7,574 nucleotides of DNA from Mariprofundaceae bacterium (GTDB taxonomy: Bacteria; Pseudomonadota; Zetaproteobacteria; Mariprofundales; Mariprofundaceae): the NCBI GenBank assembly GCA_027035825.1, contig JALVTX010000155.1:1-7574 (forward strand), read 5' to 3'. The notes beneath the pieces are model-generated. The model was not told where the DNA came from. It was given only the letters and a program-made list of their open reading frames with translations, and made no database searches. This document shows positions 1-7,307 of this stretch, one piece after another. Made by a program: the position numbers and the translations under genes. The first letter of the stretch is position 1, and every line of letters starts with the position of its first letter.

Positions 1-1341
1 TGGGCGGGCTTCCTGGCCCGCCTGCGGAGGGCCTGCGCCGGCCGCGAACTGGCGCGCCCGCCGCTGTTTCCGAACGTGGTCGTGCTGCCGCTGGAGGAGG
101 CGCCGGGCCTGCAATGCGACGCGGCGTTCGTGATGGGCATGGATGATGCCTCGTTTCCGCAAGCCACGCCGCCGCACCCGATGTTGCCGCCGGCGCTGGC
201 CCTGCGGATGGGGCTGCCGGTCGGCAATCCCGAGCGGGACTACCGGCGCGCCGCCTGGTTGTGGGATCGGGTGCGCGGCATGGCCGGGCGCGTGGAATGC
301 ACGTTTGCCCGCCAGCGCGACGGCGTGGAGCAGGAGCCGTCGGCGTTCATCGCGGGCCTGCCGGAGGCGGCGATGGCGGAGATGCCGCCGTCATGGGTCG
401 CACCGGCCCTGGAGGCCTATGCGGATGCGCCGCCCGTGCCGCTGCCCGAGGGCGCGGCGGTGGGCGGCGGCACGGCGCTGCTCGGCGAGCAGTCGGCCTG
501 CCCGTTCCGCGCCTTCGTGCGGCGCCGGCTGGGGGCGCGGGCGCTGGAGGAGGCCGAGCCGGGCATCGCGCCCGACGCGCGCGGCCGGCTGGCGCACGCG
601 GCGCTGGATCGCCTCTGGGCCGCGCTGGGCGACAGCCGGCGGCTGGCGGAGACCGATGAGGCGGGCCGCCGGGCGCTGGTGACGGAAGCGGTGGCGCGGG
701 CCTGGGAGCAGGCGGGGCCGGCGATGGATGCGGCGCTGACCCGGGTGGAGCAGGCTCGCCTCTCCGGGCTGCTGCTGGCGTGGTTGCGGCTGGAGGAGGC
801 GCGGCCGCCGTTCGTGGTGAAGGCGCGCGAGCTGACGGCGCGGCTGGCGCTGCCGGGCTCGGGCGACGATGCCGGCGGCTTGCGGCTCGATTTGCGCGTG
901 GATCGCGTGGACGAGGACGCCGAGGGGCGGCGGATCGTGCTGGATTACAAGACGGGCAGGAAGCAGTCCGCCCGCGCATGGCTGGACGAACGCCCGGCCG
1001 AGCCTCAGTTGCCGGCCTATGCGCTGGCGCTCGGGCTGGGGGCGCGCGACGCGGTGGCGTTCGCCCGCCTGCGGCAGGATGCGGATGGCCTGGGCTTCGA
1101 GGGGCTGGCCGGCGAGGATGTTGGCATCCGCGGCATCCGACCCTGCCGGGGCGGGGAGGAGGAATGGGAAGAGGTGCTGGCGCGCTGGCGCGCGGCGCTG
1201 GATGCGCTGGCGCGGGAGTTCCTGGCCGGGCGCGCCGAGGTCGCGCCCCGCGACACGCGGGCCTGCGAATACTGCGGGCTGGAGGCCGTTTGCCGCATCA
1301 CCGAGCGTCGGGACGGCGGGAGCGAGCTCGGAGATGAGTGA
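1..1341 (+). CDS. AddB-like PD-(D/E)XK nuclease family DNA-repair protein, C-terminal part (5' end outside window)
   Basis: The reading frame is open from base 1, so the 446 visible residues (numbered here from base 1) are the C-terminal part of a larger protein; AddB-like relatives are roughly twice as long. An inactivated-helicase-like segment comes first, with a GLxxDAAFVMGMDD-type stretch near residues 35-50. The nuclease domain follows: GRLAH with His199, then Asp301 and Asp315-Tyr-Lys317, the D...DxK core of lambda-exonuclease/RecB-type nucleases. Cys167 (in ACPFRAF) and Cys422-x2-Cys425-x5-Cys431 match the four ligands of the 4Fe-4S cluster that staples the AddB nuclease domain. Known for the family: with AddA it degrades and resects double-stranded DNA ends, cutting one strand. 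The next gene, an AddA-like helicase-nuclease, overlaps its end by 8 bp, which supports a two-subunit complex. Betaproteobacterial members are often named only 'probable DNA repair protein', so I give no gene symbol. The N-terminal region and start cannot be judged. Confidence 0.92.
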   Translation, partial: WAGFLARLRRACAGRELARPPLFPNVVVLPLEEAPGLQCDAAFVMGMDDASFPQATPPHPMLPPALALRMGLPVGNPERDYRRAAWLWDRVRGMAGRVECTFARQRDGVEQEPSAFIAGLPEAAMAEMPPSWVAPALEAYADAPPVPLPEGAAVGGGTALLGEQSACPFRAFVRRRLGARALEEAEPGIAPDARGRLAHAALDRLWAALGDSRRLAETDEAGRRALVTEAVARAWEQAGPAMDAALTRVEQARLSGLLLAWLRLEEARPPFVVKARELTARLALPGSGDDAGGLRLDLRVDRVDEDAEGRRIVLDYKTGRKQSARAWLDERPAEPQLPAYALALGLGARDAVAFARLRQDADGLGFEGLAGEDVGIRGIRPCRGGEEEWEEVLARWRAALDALAREFLAGRAEVAPRDTRACEYCGLEAVCRITERRDGGSELGDE

Positions 1342-4300
1342 AGCAACGCGCGCGCGGGCTATCCGGCCCGATGGCTCCTTCCTGGTGCAGGCGCCGGCCG
1401 GCTCCGGCAAGACGGAGCTCTTGACGCGGCGGATGCTGGCCCTGCTGGCTCACGCCGACGCGCCGGAGGAGATTCTGGCCATCACCTTCACGCGCAAGGC
1501 CGCCGCCGAGATGCGCGCCCGCGTGCACCGGGCGCTGACCATGCCAAGGCCTGATGCCAATGACCCGGCCCTGGCCCGCTGGGAACTGGCGCAGGCGGCG
1601 CTGGCGCGCTCGCGCGAGCGCGGCTGGCGGCTGGAACAGCACGTGTCGCGGCTTTCCATCATGACGCTGGATGCGCTGGCGGCGGGGCTGGCGCGGCGGC
1701 TACCGCTGCTTTCGGGCCTGGGCGCGCCGCCCGCGCCGCTGGAGGATGCCCGGCCCGTGTACCGCGAGGCGGCGCGGGCGGCACTGGAGCAGGCGCTGGA
1801 GGATGCGGCCCTGGCGGCGGACGCCGAACGGCTGTTGCTGCATCAGGACAACCGGCTGCCGCGCCTGATGGACTTGATGGCCGCGATGCTGGCGCGGCGC
1901 GAAACCTGGCTGCCGCTCGTGGCCCGGCATGCGCGCGACCTCGATGGCCTGCGGGCGGCGATGGAGGCCAACCTGGCGGCGGTGATGCGCGAGCGGCTGG
2001 CGCAGGCCGACCGGCTGACGCCGCCGGAGATGAAGGCGGCCCTGCCCGAATTGGTCCGCTTTGCCGCCGCCAACCTCGGGCGCGAGAACGCGGCGCTGGC
2101 GATGCTGGCGGGCTGGCCCGAGGCGGACGTGACGCGGATGCCGGCCTGGAAGCTGCTGGCCTCGGCGTTGCTGACCGGCGGCGGCAAGTTGCGCAGCCCC
2201 AAGGGGCTGAACGTGAATGCCGGTTTTCCCAGGGAATGCAAGGCTGAAAAGGAGCGCATGAAGGAGATGCTGGCGCTGGCGGAGGCCACGCCGGGACTGG
2301 CCGAGGCGTTCGCGGCGGTGGCCGGGCTGCCTGATGGGGCCGCCTATGACGACGGCCAGTGGCGGGTGATCGCGGCGCTGTTCCGCCTGCTGCCGCTGGC
2401 GCACGCGGAGCTTGCGAGCCGGTTCGCGGCGCGCGGCGAGATGGATTTCACCGGCATCGCGCTGGCCGCGCTGGATGCGCTCACCGACGACGTGGGATGC
2501 CCCACCGACCTGCTGTTGCGGCTGGATGGCCGAATCCGCCACGTGCTGGTGGACGAGTTCCAGGACACCTCGGAACTCCAGGTGCAGCTGCTGCGCTGCC
2601 TCACCGCTGGCTGGGAGTCGGGCGACGGGCGCACCCTGTTCCTGGTGGGCGACCCGATGCAGTCCATCTACCGCTTCCGCAAGGCGGAGGTGAGCCTGTT
2701 TCTGAAGGCGGCGGACAACGCGGCCGAGCTGCCGCCCGTTTCGGCGCTGGGGCTGGAGCGCAACTTCCGCTCCACGCCGGCCATCGTGGACTGGGTGAAC
2801 CGCGCCTTCGAGCGCATCTTCCCGCCCGTGGCGGACGTGGTGCACGGGGCGATTCCCTGCGCGCCGGCCCTGGCCGCCCGCGACGATGACGAGGAATCGG
2901 GCGTGCACCTGCACCGGTGGTTGGGACGGGATGACGCGGCCGAGGCCGAACGGGTGGTGGAGATCGCGCGCGCCGCGCGCGCCGAAGGCCGGCGCGTGGG
3001 CGTGCTGGGCCGGTCGCGCGCGCATCTGCGCGAGGTGGTGCGGGTGCTGGCCCGGGCGGGGCTGCCGTATCGCGCCGTGGACGTGCTGCCGCTGGCCGAT
3101 GCCCCGGAGGCGCGCTGGCTGCGGGCGTTGGCCCGGGCGCTGTTGCACCCGCTGGATGACGACGCCTGGCTGGCCATCCTGCGCATGCCGTGCTGCGGCC
3201 TGGACACGCGCGATTTGTGGGCGCTGCTAGCCGGCCGCGAGGGCGGCGTCTGGCAGGCGCTCAACGATGAGGCGCGGCTGGAGCGGTTGGCGGAGCGCGA
3301 GCGGGCGTGCTTCGTGCGCGAGGCGCTGGCGCCTTGCGTGGCTGCGGCCTGGCGCGCGCCGGTGGCGGAACTGGTGGAGGCGGCCTGGCGGCGGCTGGGC
3401 ATGCCGGCGCTGGTCGGCGAACGGGGGCGGGAGAACGCCGCCCGCGTGCTGGAGGCGCTGGGCCGCGTGGAGGAGGAGGGCGGCGTGGCCGGCCATGCGC
3501 CCTTCGCGCGCCTGGATGCGGTGCTCGCCGATTTGTATGCGGCGCCGGATCCCGATCCGGAGGCGGCCGGGCTGGAGGTGCTGACCATGCACGGGGCCAA
3601 GGGCCTGCAATGGGACACGGTCATCCTGCCGGGGCTGGGTCGCCGGCCGAGGAACGGCGACGCCCCGTTGCTCGCCTTCACCGAGACGGTGGCGGAGGGC
3701 GACGTGCGCCTGCTGCTGGCCGCCAGGCCCGCGGCGGGCGGGGACGACGACGCGGTGTTCCGGATGGTGCGGGACATCGAGCGGGCCAAGGAAGCGCAGG
3801 AGGACCGACGGCTCTTTTACGTGGCCTGCACGCGCGCCGAGCGCGCGCTGCACCTGCTGGGGCATGTGAGCGAGCAGCGCAACGGGATGTTCAGGGCGGA
3901 TTCGGGTTCGTTCATGGCGCTGATCGAGGAGGGCGGCGAGGACGCCTTTGGCGCGACGGTTCACGAATACGCGGCGCGCGAGGCGGACGGGGACGCCGAG
4001 GCGCTGGCGCCGGTGACGCGCGTGGTCGAGCCGCCCGGCGCGCCGCCTCCGCCGCCGTCCGGGCCTGCGCGCCAGCCGGAATATGCCTGGGCGGGGCTCT
4101 TGGCCGCGCCGGTGGGCAACGCCGTGCACGCGCTGCTGGAGTGGGTGGGCGGCATGGGCGTGGAGCGCTGGCGGGATGCGATGTGGCCGGATCTTGCGGC
4201 CCGCGCGCGGTGCCTGCTGCTGGCCGAGGGGCTGAGCGGGGAAGGCTTGCGCGAGGCGGAGGCGCGCGTGCGGCAGGCGATGCAAACGGTGCTGGCCTCG

Positions 4301-4639
4301 GAGCGCGGGCGCTGGGTGCTCTCCGGCCGGCACGAGGACGCGCATTGCGAATGGGAAATCCTCGTCCGCGAGGGTTCCGCCGTTTCCCGGAATGTGGTGG
4401 ATCGCGCCTTTGTCGACCAAGGCGTGCGCTGGATCGTGGACTACAAGACGGCCAGCCACGAGGGCGGCGACCGCCAGCGATTCCTGGACGAGGAAGCCGG
4501 GCGGCACGGGCCGCAACTGGCGCGCTATGCGCGGGCGCTGGCCCTGCTGGAGCCGGGGCGCGAGGTGCGGACGGCGCTGTATTTCCCGCTGCTGGACGAA
4601 TGGCGGGAGGTGAACGTTAGCTCCGTGGAGGAAGCTTAG
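1334..4639 (+). CDS. AddA-like UvrD-family helicase with C-terminal PD-(D/E)XK nuclease
   Basis: Complete protein of 1101 residues: an ATP-driven DNA-end-processing motor and nuclease, cytoplasmic, expected to work with the AddB-like partner just upstream. Superfamily 1A helicase motifs occur in order: Walker A with Lys26-Thr27, motif Ia (AITFTRKAAAEM), motif II DEFQDT 407-412, motif III GDPMQSIYRFR 439-449, motif IV ERNFRST 475-481, motif V TMHGAKGLQWD 751-761, and motif VI with FYVACTRAE 828-836. A C-terminal nuclease domain follows: His932 and Glu936 in GNAVHALLEW, Asp1023, and Asp1036-Tyr-Lys1038. All key residues are present, so both activities should be intact. I chose ATG 1334 because it overlaps the upstream stop (ATGAGTGA) and leaves a normal short N-terminus before Walker A; the frame is open further upstream, but that stretch lies within the AddB-like gene. 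A GGGAG at 1318-1322 is a possible, rather distant ribosome site, so translational coupling is likely. RecB is the alternative family; the compact pair of two nuclease-bearing subunits favours AddA. Confidence 0.94.
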   Translation: MSEATRARAIRPDGSFLVQAPAGSGKTELLTRRMLALLAHADAPEEILAITFTRKAAAEMRARVHRALTMPRPDANDPALARWELAQAALARSRERGWRLEQHVSRLSIMTLDALAAGLARRLPLLSGLGAPPAPLEDARPVYREAARAALEQALEDAALAADAERLLLHQDNRLPRLMDLMAAMLARRETWLPLVARHARDLDGLRAAMEANLAAVMRERLAQADRLTPPEMKAALPELVRFAAANLGRENAALAMLAGWPEADVTRMPAWKLLASALLTGGGKLRSPKGLNVNAGFPRECKAEKERMKEMLALAEATPGLAEAFAAVAGLPDGAAYDDGQWRVIAALFRLLPLAHAELASRFAARGEMDFTGIALAALDALTDDVGCPTDLLLRLDGRIRHVLVDEFQDTSELQVQLLRCLTAGWESGDGRTLFLVGDPMQSIYRFRKAEVSLFLKAADNAAELPPVSALGLERNFRSTPAIVDWVNRAFERIFPPVADVVHGAIPCAPALAARDDDEESGVHLHRWLGRDDAAEAERVVEIARAARAEGRRVGVLGRSRAHLREVVRVLARAGLPYRAVDVLPLADAPEARWLRALARALLHPLDDDAWLAILRMPCCGLDTRDLWALLAGREGGVWQALNDEARLERLAERERACFVREALAPCVAAAWRAPVAELVEAAWRRLGMPALVGERGRENAARVLEALGRVEEEGGVAGHAPFARLDAVLADLYAAPDPDPEAAGLEVLTMHGAKGLQWDTVILPGLGRRPRNGDAPLLAFTETVAEGDVRLLLAARPAAGGDDDAVFRMVRDIERAKEAQEDRRLFYVACTRAERALHLLGHVSEQRNGMFRADSGSFMALIEEGGEDAFGATVHEYAAREADGDAEALAPVTRVVEPPGAPPPPPSGPARQPEYAWAGLLAAPVGNAVHALLEWVGGMGVERWRDAMWPDLAARARCLLLAEGLSGEGLREAEARVRQAMQTVLASERGRWVLSGRHEDAHCEWEILVREGSAVSRNVVDRAFVDQGVRWIVDYKTASHEGGDRQRFLDEEAGRHGPQLARYARALALLEPGREVRTALYFPLLDEWREVNVSSVEEA

Positions 4640-4655
4640 CCCGGAAAATCCAGGC
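4640..4655. other. Short convergent intergenic gap
   Basis: Sixteen bases separate the stop of the + strand helicase gene from the stop of the - strand dehydrogenase gene. I see no GC-rich hairpin followed by a T-run on either strand here, so no intrinsic terminator can be called. Termination of each unit probably occurs inside the opposing gene or depends on Rho; this is inference. Confidence 0.6.
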
Positions 4656-5426
4656 TCAGGGCCGGAGGGCGCGCTCCATCAGGCGCAGGGCCAGCGGTGT
4701 GGGCGTGACGGCCTGCAACAGGCGCAGCAGCCGGTGACGCCAGCCGGGGACGACCATGCCGCCGCCGCGATCCAGCGCCGCCAGTGCCGCGCGCACGACG
4801 GTCTCGGCCGGTTGGCGGAAAAAATCGCCGGTGCGCTCGGGCATGCCGGAGACAGCGCGGAAACCGGTCGGCGACGGGCCGGGGGCGAGGGTGACGACGC
4901 GCACGGCGCCGGCCAGCTCGACGCGCAGCGCCTCGCTCCAGAAGGTCAGTCCCGCCTTGGCCGCGGCATAGGTGGAGAGATGAGGCAGCGGCGTCACGCC
5001 CGCCAGCGACGAGACGTTGATGATGAAGCCGCGGGCTTCCCGGATGGACGGGAGCAGGGCGTGGGCGAGTTGAACCGGCGCCAGCAAGTCCACGCGCAAT
5101 ACGTCCGCATGCCCCTCGGCCGGCACGTCCGGGAAACGGCCCCACAGGCCGAAGCCCGCGTTGTTCACCAGCCCCGCCACGCGATGCTCGCGGGAGGCCC
5201 GGATGAGCGCCGCCACGCCGGCTTCGTCGGCAAGATCGGCCAGCACGGCGGCATGGTCGGCTGGCCGCGCCAGTTCCGCCAGCAATGCGTCCATGCGCGC
5301 CTGGTCGCGGCCGTGCAGCAGCAGCCGGTGACCCCGCTCCTCCAGCATGCGCGCGAACAGGCGGCCGAAGCCGCCGGTCGCGCCGGTGACGAGCGCGCGG
5401 TTCGGGTTCGCGGGATTCCCGACCAT
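4656..5426 (-). CDS. Short-chain dehydrogenase/reductase (SDR) family oxidoreductase
   Basis: 256 residues, the usual size of a classical SDR, with a single Rossmann-fold domain. The nucleotide-binding TGATGGFG motif is at 14-21, and Arg40 in HGRD at the end of the second strand suggests a preference for NADP(H). NNAG is at 88-91. The catalytic residues are Ser140 and Tyr153-x3-Lys157 (STYAAAKAG). The position usually held by the tetrad asparagine appears to be Asp113 (RVDLLAP). APGPSPTGF around 187-195 fits the post-catalytic PG motif. The C-terminus (WRHRLLRLLQ onward) is basic and leucine-rich and may associate with the membrane, as in related DltE/YqjQ-like SDRs, but no clear transmembrane helix is seen. 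The substrate cannot be told from the sequence. ATG 5426 lies 5 nt after the upstream gene's stop and has no clear Shine-Dalgarno sequence, so translation is probably coupled. It is the last gene of the panD-apbE-PHP-SDR run. Confidence 0.93.
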   Translation of the reverse strand: MVGNPANPNRALVTGATGGFGRLFARMLEERGHRLLLHGRDQARMDALLAELARPADHAAVLADLADEAGVAALIRASREHRVAGLVNNAGFGLWGRFPDVPAEGHADVLRVDLLAPVQLAHALLPSIREARGFIINVSSLAGVTPLPHLSTYAAAKAGLTFWSEALRVELAGAVRVVTLAPGPSPTGFRAVSGMPERTGDFFRQPAETVVRAALAALDRGGGMVVPGWRHRLLRLLQAVTPTPLALRLMERALRP

Positions 5427-5431
5427 GCGGT

Positions 5432-6271
5432 TCAGCGACGGCGGAGGGGCAGCATGCGCCGCTTTCGCCGCGCGAAGGCGCAGACTCCGTGCACGCCGCA
5501 CTCCTCCAGCAGCGACAGACATGCATCCATCGCGTGGCCGACGTCGGCGGGCTTGTGGGCGTCCGAGCCGAAGGCGAACGGGATGCCCAGTTCCGCGGCG
5601 CGGCGGATCATGCGCGGGTGCGGGTAGATTTCGCCGATCGGCTTGCGCAGGCCGGCCGAGCTGATTTCCAGCGCGCAGCCGGCCTCGCGCACGGCCTGGA
5701 GCATGGCCTCCATCGCCGCGTTCACGCGCCGGCTGTCCTCGGGCGCACGGTGGCCGAATTTCTTGATGAGGTCGGGATGGCCGATGATGTCGAACAGTCC
5801 CGTGCGCGCGGAGGCCGCGACCAGCTCGAAGTAGTCGCACCAGGCATCCTCGATGTTGCGTCCGTCCCACTCGCGCAGCTTGTCGGGATTGTCGAAGTCC
5901 CAGCCCTCGATGTAGTGCACCGAGCCGATGACGTAGTCCCAGTCATGGACGCGAATCATTTCCGCCACCGCCGCCTCGCTGCCGGGGCGGAAGTCCGCCT
6001 CCAGTCCCAGGCGGATGACGAGCCGCTCTTCAAACGCATCTCGCGCGGCCCGCACCTCCGCGATGTAGTCGTCCAGTTCGCTCATGGCCATGCGCCAGTC
6101 GTCGGTGAAGCCCTCCGGCATCGGCGAATGGTCGGACATGCCGATTTCGTTCAGCCCCGCGCGCAGGGCCGCGCGGGCATAATCCGCCACGCGGCCCTCG
6201 GCGTGATGGCAGCGCGGCGTGTGCATGTGGTAGTCGGGCACGGGGAGATACGGGTTGGCGTTCGGGTTCAT
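5432..6271 (-). CDS. PHP-domain histidinol-phosphatase (HisK/HisJ type)
   Basis: 279 residues, a normal length for the PHP-type histidinol-phosphatase family. These metal-dependent enzymes fold as a distorted TIM barrel and release phosphate from L-histidinol phosphate, the penultimate step of histidine synthesis. Likely metal ligands are all present: His15 and His17 (DYHMHT), Asp47-His48 (GMSDHSP), Glu91 (LGLEADF), His119 (IGSVHYIEGWDF), His165 (IIGHPDLIKKFG), and Asp237 and His239 (GSDAHKPADVG). ALEISSAGLRKP at 200-211 corresponds to the conserved 'LEIN(T/S)(A/S)G-RK' stretch. ATG 6271 is supported by a GGAG eight bases upstream and by an ATGA overlap with the apbE stop. The last 12 residues carry eight Arg/Lys (ARRKRRMLPLRRR), an unusual basic tail. 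No other histidine gene is in view, so a related phosphoesterase with another substrate is possible; the family assignment is firm and the substrate less so. Confidence 0.9.
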   Translation of the reverse strand: MNPNANPYLPVPDYHMHTPRCHHAEGRVADYARAALRAGLNEIGMSDHSPMPEGFTDDWRMAMSELDDYIAEVRAARDAFEERLVIRLGLEADFRPGSEAAVAEMIRVHDWDYVIGSVHYIEGWDFDNPDKLREWDGRNIEDAWCDYFELVAASARTGLFDIIGHPDLIKKFGHRAPEDSRRVNAAMEAMLQAVREAGCALEISSAGLRKPIGEIYPHPRMIRRAAELGIPFAFGSDAHKPADVGHAMDACLSLLEECGVHGVCAFARRKRRMLPLRRR

Positions 6272-7305
6272 GAATGCGGCTCCGGGGAAGGATGGAAGGG
6301 CGCCAGCGCATCCGGCGTGCGGTGGAGATGGCCGGCGGCGTCCACCAGCACGGCCTGCATCCCGAGGCTGCGGACGAGCGGCAGGCCTTGCTCGCCCAGC
6401 ACGAACAGCGCCGTGCTCCAGCCGTCCGCCAGCGTGGCGTTGCGCGCCACGACGGTGGCGCTCATGGATCGGCGCGCCGGCAGGCCGGTGGCCGGATCGA
6501 GGATGTGATGGTACCGCCGGCCATGCCAGATGAAATAGCGTTCGTAGTCGCCGGAGGTGACGATGGCCACGTCGCCCTCCGCCTCGAACCAGCCCAGCGT
6601 CGCCTGCTTGCGACGCGGATGGCGCAGGCCGATGCGCCAAGGGCGGCCGTGGCGATTGCCGATGATGCGCATGTCGCCGCCGGCATCCACGATGGCGTTG
6701 GCGATGCCGTGGCGCTTCAGCACGGCGATGGCGCGGTCGATGGCGTAGCCCTTGGCGATGCCGCCGAAGTCCAGTTGGGCCGCCGGGTGCAGCCGCTTCC
6801 AGCTGCGGGCGGCGTGGACGATGTTCGTCCACTTCGCGCCCCGCATCAGCGCCCGCAGGCGCGCCATGTCCGGCGGGGCGGAGGGCGGCTCGGGCAGCGA
6901 GAAGCCCCAGAGCCGATCGGGCGCGCCCAGGGCGGGGGAGAAGGCGCCGTCGCTCCGCCGCGCGATGGCGAGCGCCGTTTGCAGCAGGCGCGACACCTCG
7001 TCCGGCAGCGGGACGGGCGCGCCGGGCGCGGCCGCGTTGAAGGCCTTCACCGCGTTGGGCGCATCGCCGTAGATGGTGAACGCGCGCTCGATGCGCCGCA
7101 TCTCGCCGGCGGCGTCGCGGATGGCGGCCAGCGCCGCCTCCCTCGGCGCGCCGCTGATGGTGAACGTGACCAGCGTGCCCATCAGGAAGCGCGATTCCTT
7201 CACGTCCTCGGGCTCGCGCGCGCAGCCCCAGAGCTGCGCCTGAACCAAGAGGCCCAGCAATGCGAGCAGCGAGGCGGAGGCCCGCCGGCGGGACGCGGGC
7301 TTCAC
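6268..7305 (-). CDS. apbE: FAD:protein FMN transferase (ApbE), predicted lipoprotein
   Basis: 345 residues, typical for ApbE. Family members are exported, Mg-dependent enzymes that move FMN from FAD onto a threonine or serine of target flavoproteins such as NqrC, RnfG or NosR. The start is GTG 7305: it gives a basic N-terminus, a leucine-rich core (13-21) and a lipobox LWGC ending at Cys28, so the protein is probably a lipoprotein; Ala29 at +2 favours the outer membrane. Family motifs in order are FLMGTLV (40-46), DGAFSPALG with RLWGF (119-135), LDFGGIAKGYAID (178-190), DAGGDMR (207-213), PWRIGLRHP (222-230), TSGDYERYF (250-258), HILDPATGLP (267-276) and LADGWSTAL (292-300), with Asp294 and Thr298 as expected Mg-site residues. 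GTG follows the panD stop after 2 nt with no clear Shine-Dalgarno sequence, so coupling is likely; its own stop overlaps the next start as ATGA. No flavoprotein target is encoded in the window. Confidence 0.95.
   Translation of the reverse strand: MKPASRRRASASLLALLGLLVQAQLWGCAREPEDVKESRFLMGTLVTFTISGAPREAALAAIRDAAGEMRRIERAFTIYGDAPNAVKAFNAAAPGAPVPLPDEVSRLLQTALAIARRSDGAFSPALGAPDRLWGFSLPEPPSAPPDMARLRALMRGAKWTNIVHAARSWKRLHPAAQLDFGGIAKGYAIDRAIAVLKRHGIANAIVDAGGDMRIIGNRHGRPWRIGLRHPRRKQATLGWFEAEGDVAIVTSGDYERYFIWHGRRYHHILDPATGLPARRSMSATVVARNATLADGWSTALFVLGEQGLPLVRSLGMQAVLVDAAGHLHRTPDALAPFHPSPEPHS
6280..6283 (-). promoter_or_regulatory. Ribosome binding site for the PHP phosphatase gene
   Basis: On the - strand this reads GGAG, eight bases before ATG 6271, inside the end of apbE. 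It is the only well-placed Shine-Dalgarno-like sequence among the - strand junctions in the window and helps fix the start of the phosphatase. Confidence 0.6.
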
Positions 7306-7307
7306 CG

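Noticed and set aside
2964..2986. Run of alternating GC (GCGCGC-rich near-tandem repeat)
   Set aside because: It encodes ARAARA within the helicase gene; the skew follows from Ala/Arg codons in a GC-rich genome and not from a repeat array.
1700..3148. A 482-codon open frame on the - strand inside the helicase gene
   Set aside because: It is rich in Arg, Gln, His and Pro with no recognisable domain, and lies opposite a gene with all its helicase motifs intact. Long antisense frames like this are expected at this GC content.
3545..3560. Perfect inverted repeat of 7-base arms (CCGGATC / GATCCGG) around CC
   Set aside because: It lies inside the helicase gene and encodes a PDPDPE linker just before motif V; repeated Asp-Pro codons explain the symmetry, so an operator is unlikely.
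4636..5526. A 296-codon - strand frame overlapping the SDR gene in another frame
   Set aside because: It is Arg/Gly/Ala-rich and lacks motifs; the overlapping frame encodes a textbook SDR.
5489..6508. A 339-codon open frame on the + strand across the phosphatase and the end of apbE
   Set aside because: Its composition is typical of a GC-rich antisense shadow, and the - strand genes there have full sets of conserved motifs and tidy junctions.
6272..6832. Upstream extension of the PHP phosphatase frame through apbE, which stays open to 6832
   Set aside because: ATG 6271 has a good GGAG, the ATGA overlap and a normal N-terminus (DYHMHT soon after); the extension has no PHP homology and overlaps apbE entirely.
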